This document shows positions 5,398 to 6,609 of a stretch of 6,609 nt of DNA, piece by piece. A program made the position numbers and the translations under genes. The notes under the pieces were generated by a model. It did not search any database and was not told where the DNA came from. It worked only from the letters and a program-made list of their open reading frames with translations. This stretch comes from Verrucomicrobiaceae bacterium (GTDB lineage: Bacteria > Verrucomicrobiota > Verrucomicrobiae > Verrucomicrobiales > Akkermansiaceae). The stretch spans positions 1 through 6,609 of the forward strand of contig RPOS01000163.1 in NCBI GenBank assembly GCA_003820635.1. The letters run 5' to 3'. Position 1 is the first letter of the stretch, and each line of letters opens with the position of its first letter.

Positions 5398-6609
5398 ATG
5401 AGACCATTCCTCATCGCAAATGTGGCGCTTGGCCTCGTGTCGTCTTGTCTCGTGGGTTTGCCCTCCCGGGCCAACGCCGCAGAGCCAGCCCAGGATGAAA
5501 ACCTCGCCTACGCGACCGGCGTTCAGACCTACATCAACGGCTTCCCGATGATGGATCTCTACCGGACGCTCTGGGAAACGTCGTTCGACCCCAAACGCGG
5601 TCACGACCGGACGCTCAACGAGTTCTTCGTCTTCGACCGTCTCATCACCAGCGAGGACGACTGGGTCATCACCCCCAACAACGACACGATCTATCTGCGG
5701 GCCTTCCTGGACCTGCGCGCCGAGCCGGTCGTCCTCGTGATCCCGCCGATGGGCGACCGCCAGTATTGGGTCCCCGTGAGCGACATGCGGCACGACTTCG
5801 ACGCCAACCTGTCGTGGGACACCGTCGGCGCGCGCGGCGGTGCCTTCGCCCTCTGCCCGCCCGGATGGCAGGGCGTGTTGCCGGAGGGAGTCAAGCGGAT
5901 CGATATGAGCACGCCGATCGGCTGGATGCTCCCCCGCATCTCCGTGAACGGCGACGCGGACTTGCCGGCGGCGGTGGCTTTGCAGAAACAGTTCAAGCTC
6001 GTCCCGCTCAGCCAGTGGGGCGCGGCCGAAGTCACCCGGCCCAAGCCCGATCCGGACGATTTTCCACGCTTCACCCGGGCCGAACTGACCAACGCGAAGG
6101 CCTATTTCACCACCTTGAACACGGCGCTCCGGCTCTCGCCGCGTCTTGGCCATCCGATGGACGCGGCGATGGCCGGCTGGCTGCGCGAGATCGGCATGGA
6201 CCCGGCGACCGGGTTCGACTGGGACAAGCTCTCGCCGCAGACGCAACGCGGCCTCGAACGGGCGGCGACGGACGCCCACCGGATCATCGCCGAGCGCATG
6301 CCGCGCGCCGTGCCGATCGTCAACAACTGGCAGATTGCCCGTCTTCCCAAGCGGCTGAGCGGTGATCCCGTGATCGCGGCGGCCGGAGCAATGCTCGGGC
6401 TGCTCTGGAACCCGGCCGAGATCAGCACCTACGATGTCGCCTTCGTCGATGGGGCCGGCAAGCCGCTCGACGGGAACAACCGCAACGTTCTCAAATTTGA
6501 CCCGCCGCCGCCGGTCGATGGCTTCTGGTCGGTCACGATGTATTCGGCCGAGAACCAACTCTTCGTTGCCAATCCGATCAACCGCTACTCGTTTGGCGAC
6601 CGCACGAAG
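5398..6609 (+). CDS. Exported DUF1254/DUF1214 protein, C-terminus cut by right edge
   Basis: From the ATG at 5398 the frame is open for 404 codons to the window end. Residues 1-27 look like a Sec signal peptide with a likely cut after ANA (27/28). VSSC at 14-17 could also be read as a lipobox, so a lipoprotein is possible. The DUF1254 domain spans about 55-185, including ITPNNDTIYLRAFLDLRAEP (91-110) and a GDRQYWVPVSDM segment. CPPGWQGVLPEGVK (153-166) and DLPAAVALQKQFKLVPL (188-204) are also characteristic of the family. The DUF1214 domain begins near 335 and includes GFWSVTMYSAENQLFVANP (375-393) and NRYSFGDRT (395-403). Judging from relatives I remember, a few tens of residues are missing. 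The biochemical function is not established. The gene is 43 bp behind the alkylsulfatase gene with no terminator-like hairpin between them, so they are probably one transcription unit. No Shine-Dalgarno is visible. Confidence 0.92.
   Translation, partial: MRPFLIANVALGLVSSCLVGLPSRANAAEPAQDENLAYATGVQTYINGFPMMDLYRTLWETSFDPKRGHDRTLNEFFVFDRLITSEDDWVITPNNDTIYLRAFLDLRAEPVVLVIPPMGDRQYWVPVSDMRHDFDANLSWDTVGARGGAFALCPPGWQGVLPEGVKRIDMSTPIGWMLPRISVNGDADLPAAVALQKQFKLVPLSQWGAAEVTRPKPDPDDFPRFTRAELTNAKAYFTTLNTALRLSPRLGHPMDAAMAGWLREIGMDPATGFDWDKLSPQTQRGLERAATDAHRIIAERMPRAVPIVNNWQIARLPKRLSGDPVIAAAGAMLGLLWNPAEISTYDVAFVDGAGKPLDGNNRNVLKFDPPPPVDGFWSVTMYSAENQLFVANPINRYSFGDRTK

Noticed and set aside
5266..6558. A 430-codon open frame on the minus strand opposite the DUF1254 gene and the sulfatase end
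   Set aside because: It is antisense to two genes with recognisable domains. Its product is Arg/Gly/Val-rich without a recognisable domain, as expected from a GC-rich antisense shadow frame.

Overview
This is a GC-rich bacterial window with five protein-coding genes, two of them cut by the window edges. By eye the GC is around 60%, with strong C/G preference at third codon positions in the sulfatase gene. None of the five starts has a clear Shine-Dalgarno sequence. A short structured element between genes resembles dispersed repeats of Verrucomicrobiota, so I lean towards that phylum, but this is a weak inference. No rRNA, tRNA, CRISPR array, transposase or integrase was recognised.

Layout. 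(1) Positions 1-612, minus strand: the N-terminal 204 residues of a membrane-anchored alpha/beta hydrolase whose nucleophile region lies beyond the left edge. (2) Positions 673-2334, plus strand, divergent from the first gene across a 60-bp gap: a 553-residue multi-pass membrane protein with a C-terminal serine-hydrolase domain of the Abhydrolase_9 type. An open frame extends further upstream to 466, but that stretch is antisense to the first gene and is not taken as coding. (3) Positions 2422-2973, plus: a six-helix membrane protein of the HdeD/DUF308 family. (4) A 239-bp intergenic region with several small inverted repeats. (5) Positions 3213-5354, plus: a 713-residue exported alkylsulfatase of the metallo-beta-lactamase fold (SdsA1/BDS1 type) with an apparent Tat signal and a complete set of zinc ligands. 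(6) Positions 5398 to the right edge, plus, 43 bp after the sulfatase: an exported DUF1254/DUF1214 protein lacking only its C-terminal end.

How they may work together. Three of the five genes encode hydrolases placed in the membrane or envelope, and a fourth encodes an exported protein of unknown function. The sulfatase would release primary alcohols and sulfate from alkyl sulfates such as SDS-like surfactants. The close spacing suggests that the DUF1254 gene is co-transcribed with it. The HdeD-like protein fits an envelope-stress theme. A shared envelope-lipid or surfactant role is inference from adjacency only. I see no convincing evidence of a new defence, toxin-antitoxin or mobile system. 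The most useful leads are the sulfatase-DUF1254 pair, the Tat-type signal on the sulfatase, the divergent pair of membrane-anchored hydrolases and the intergenic repeat-like element.
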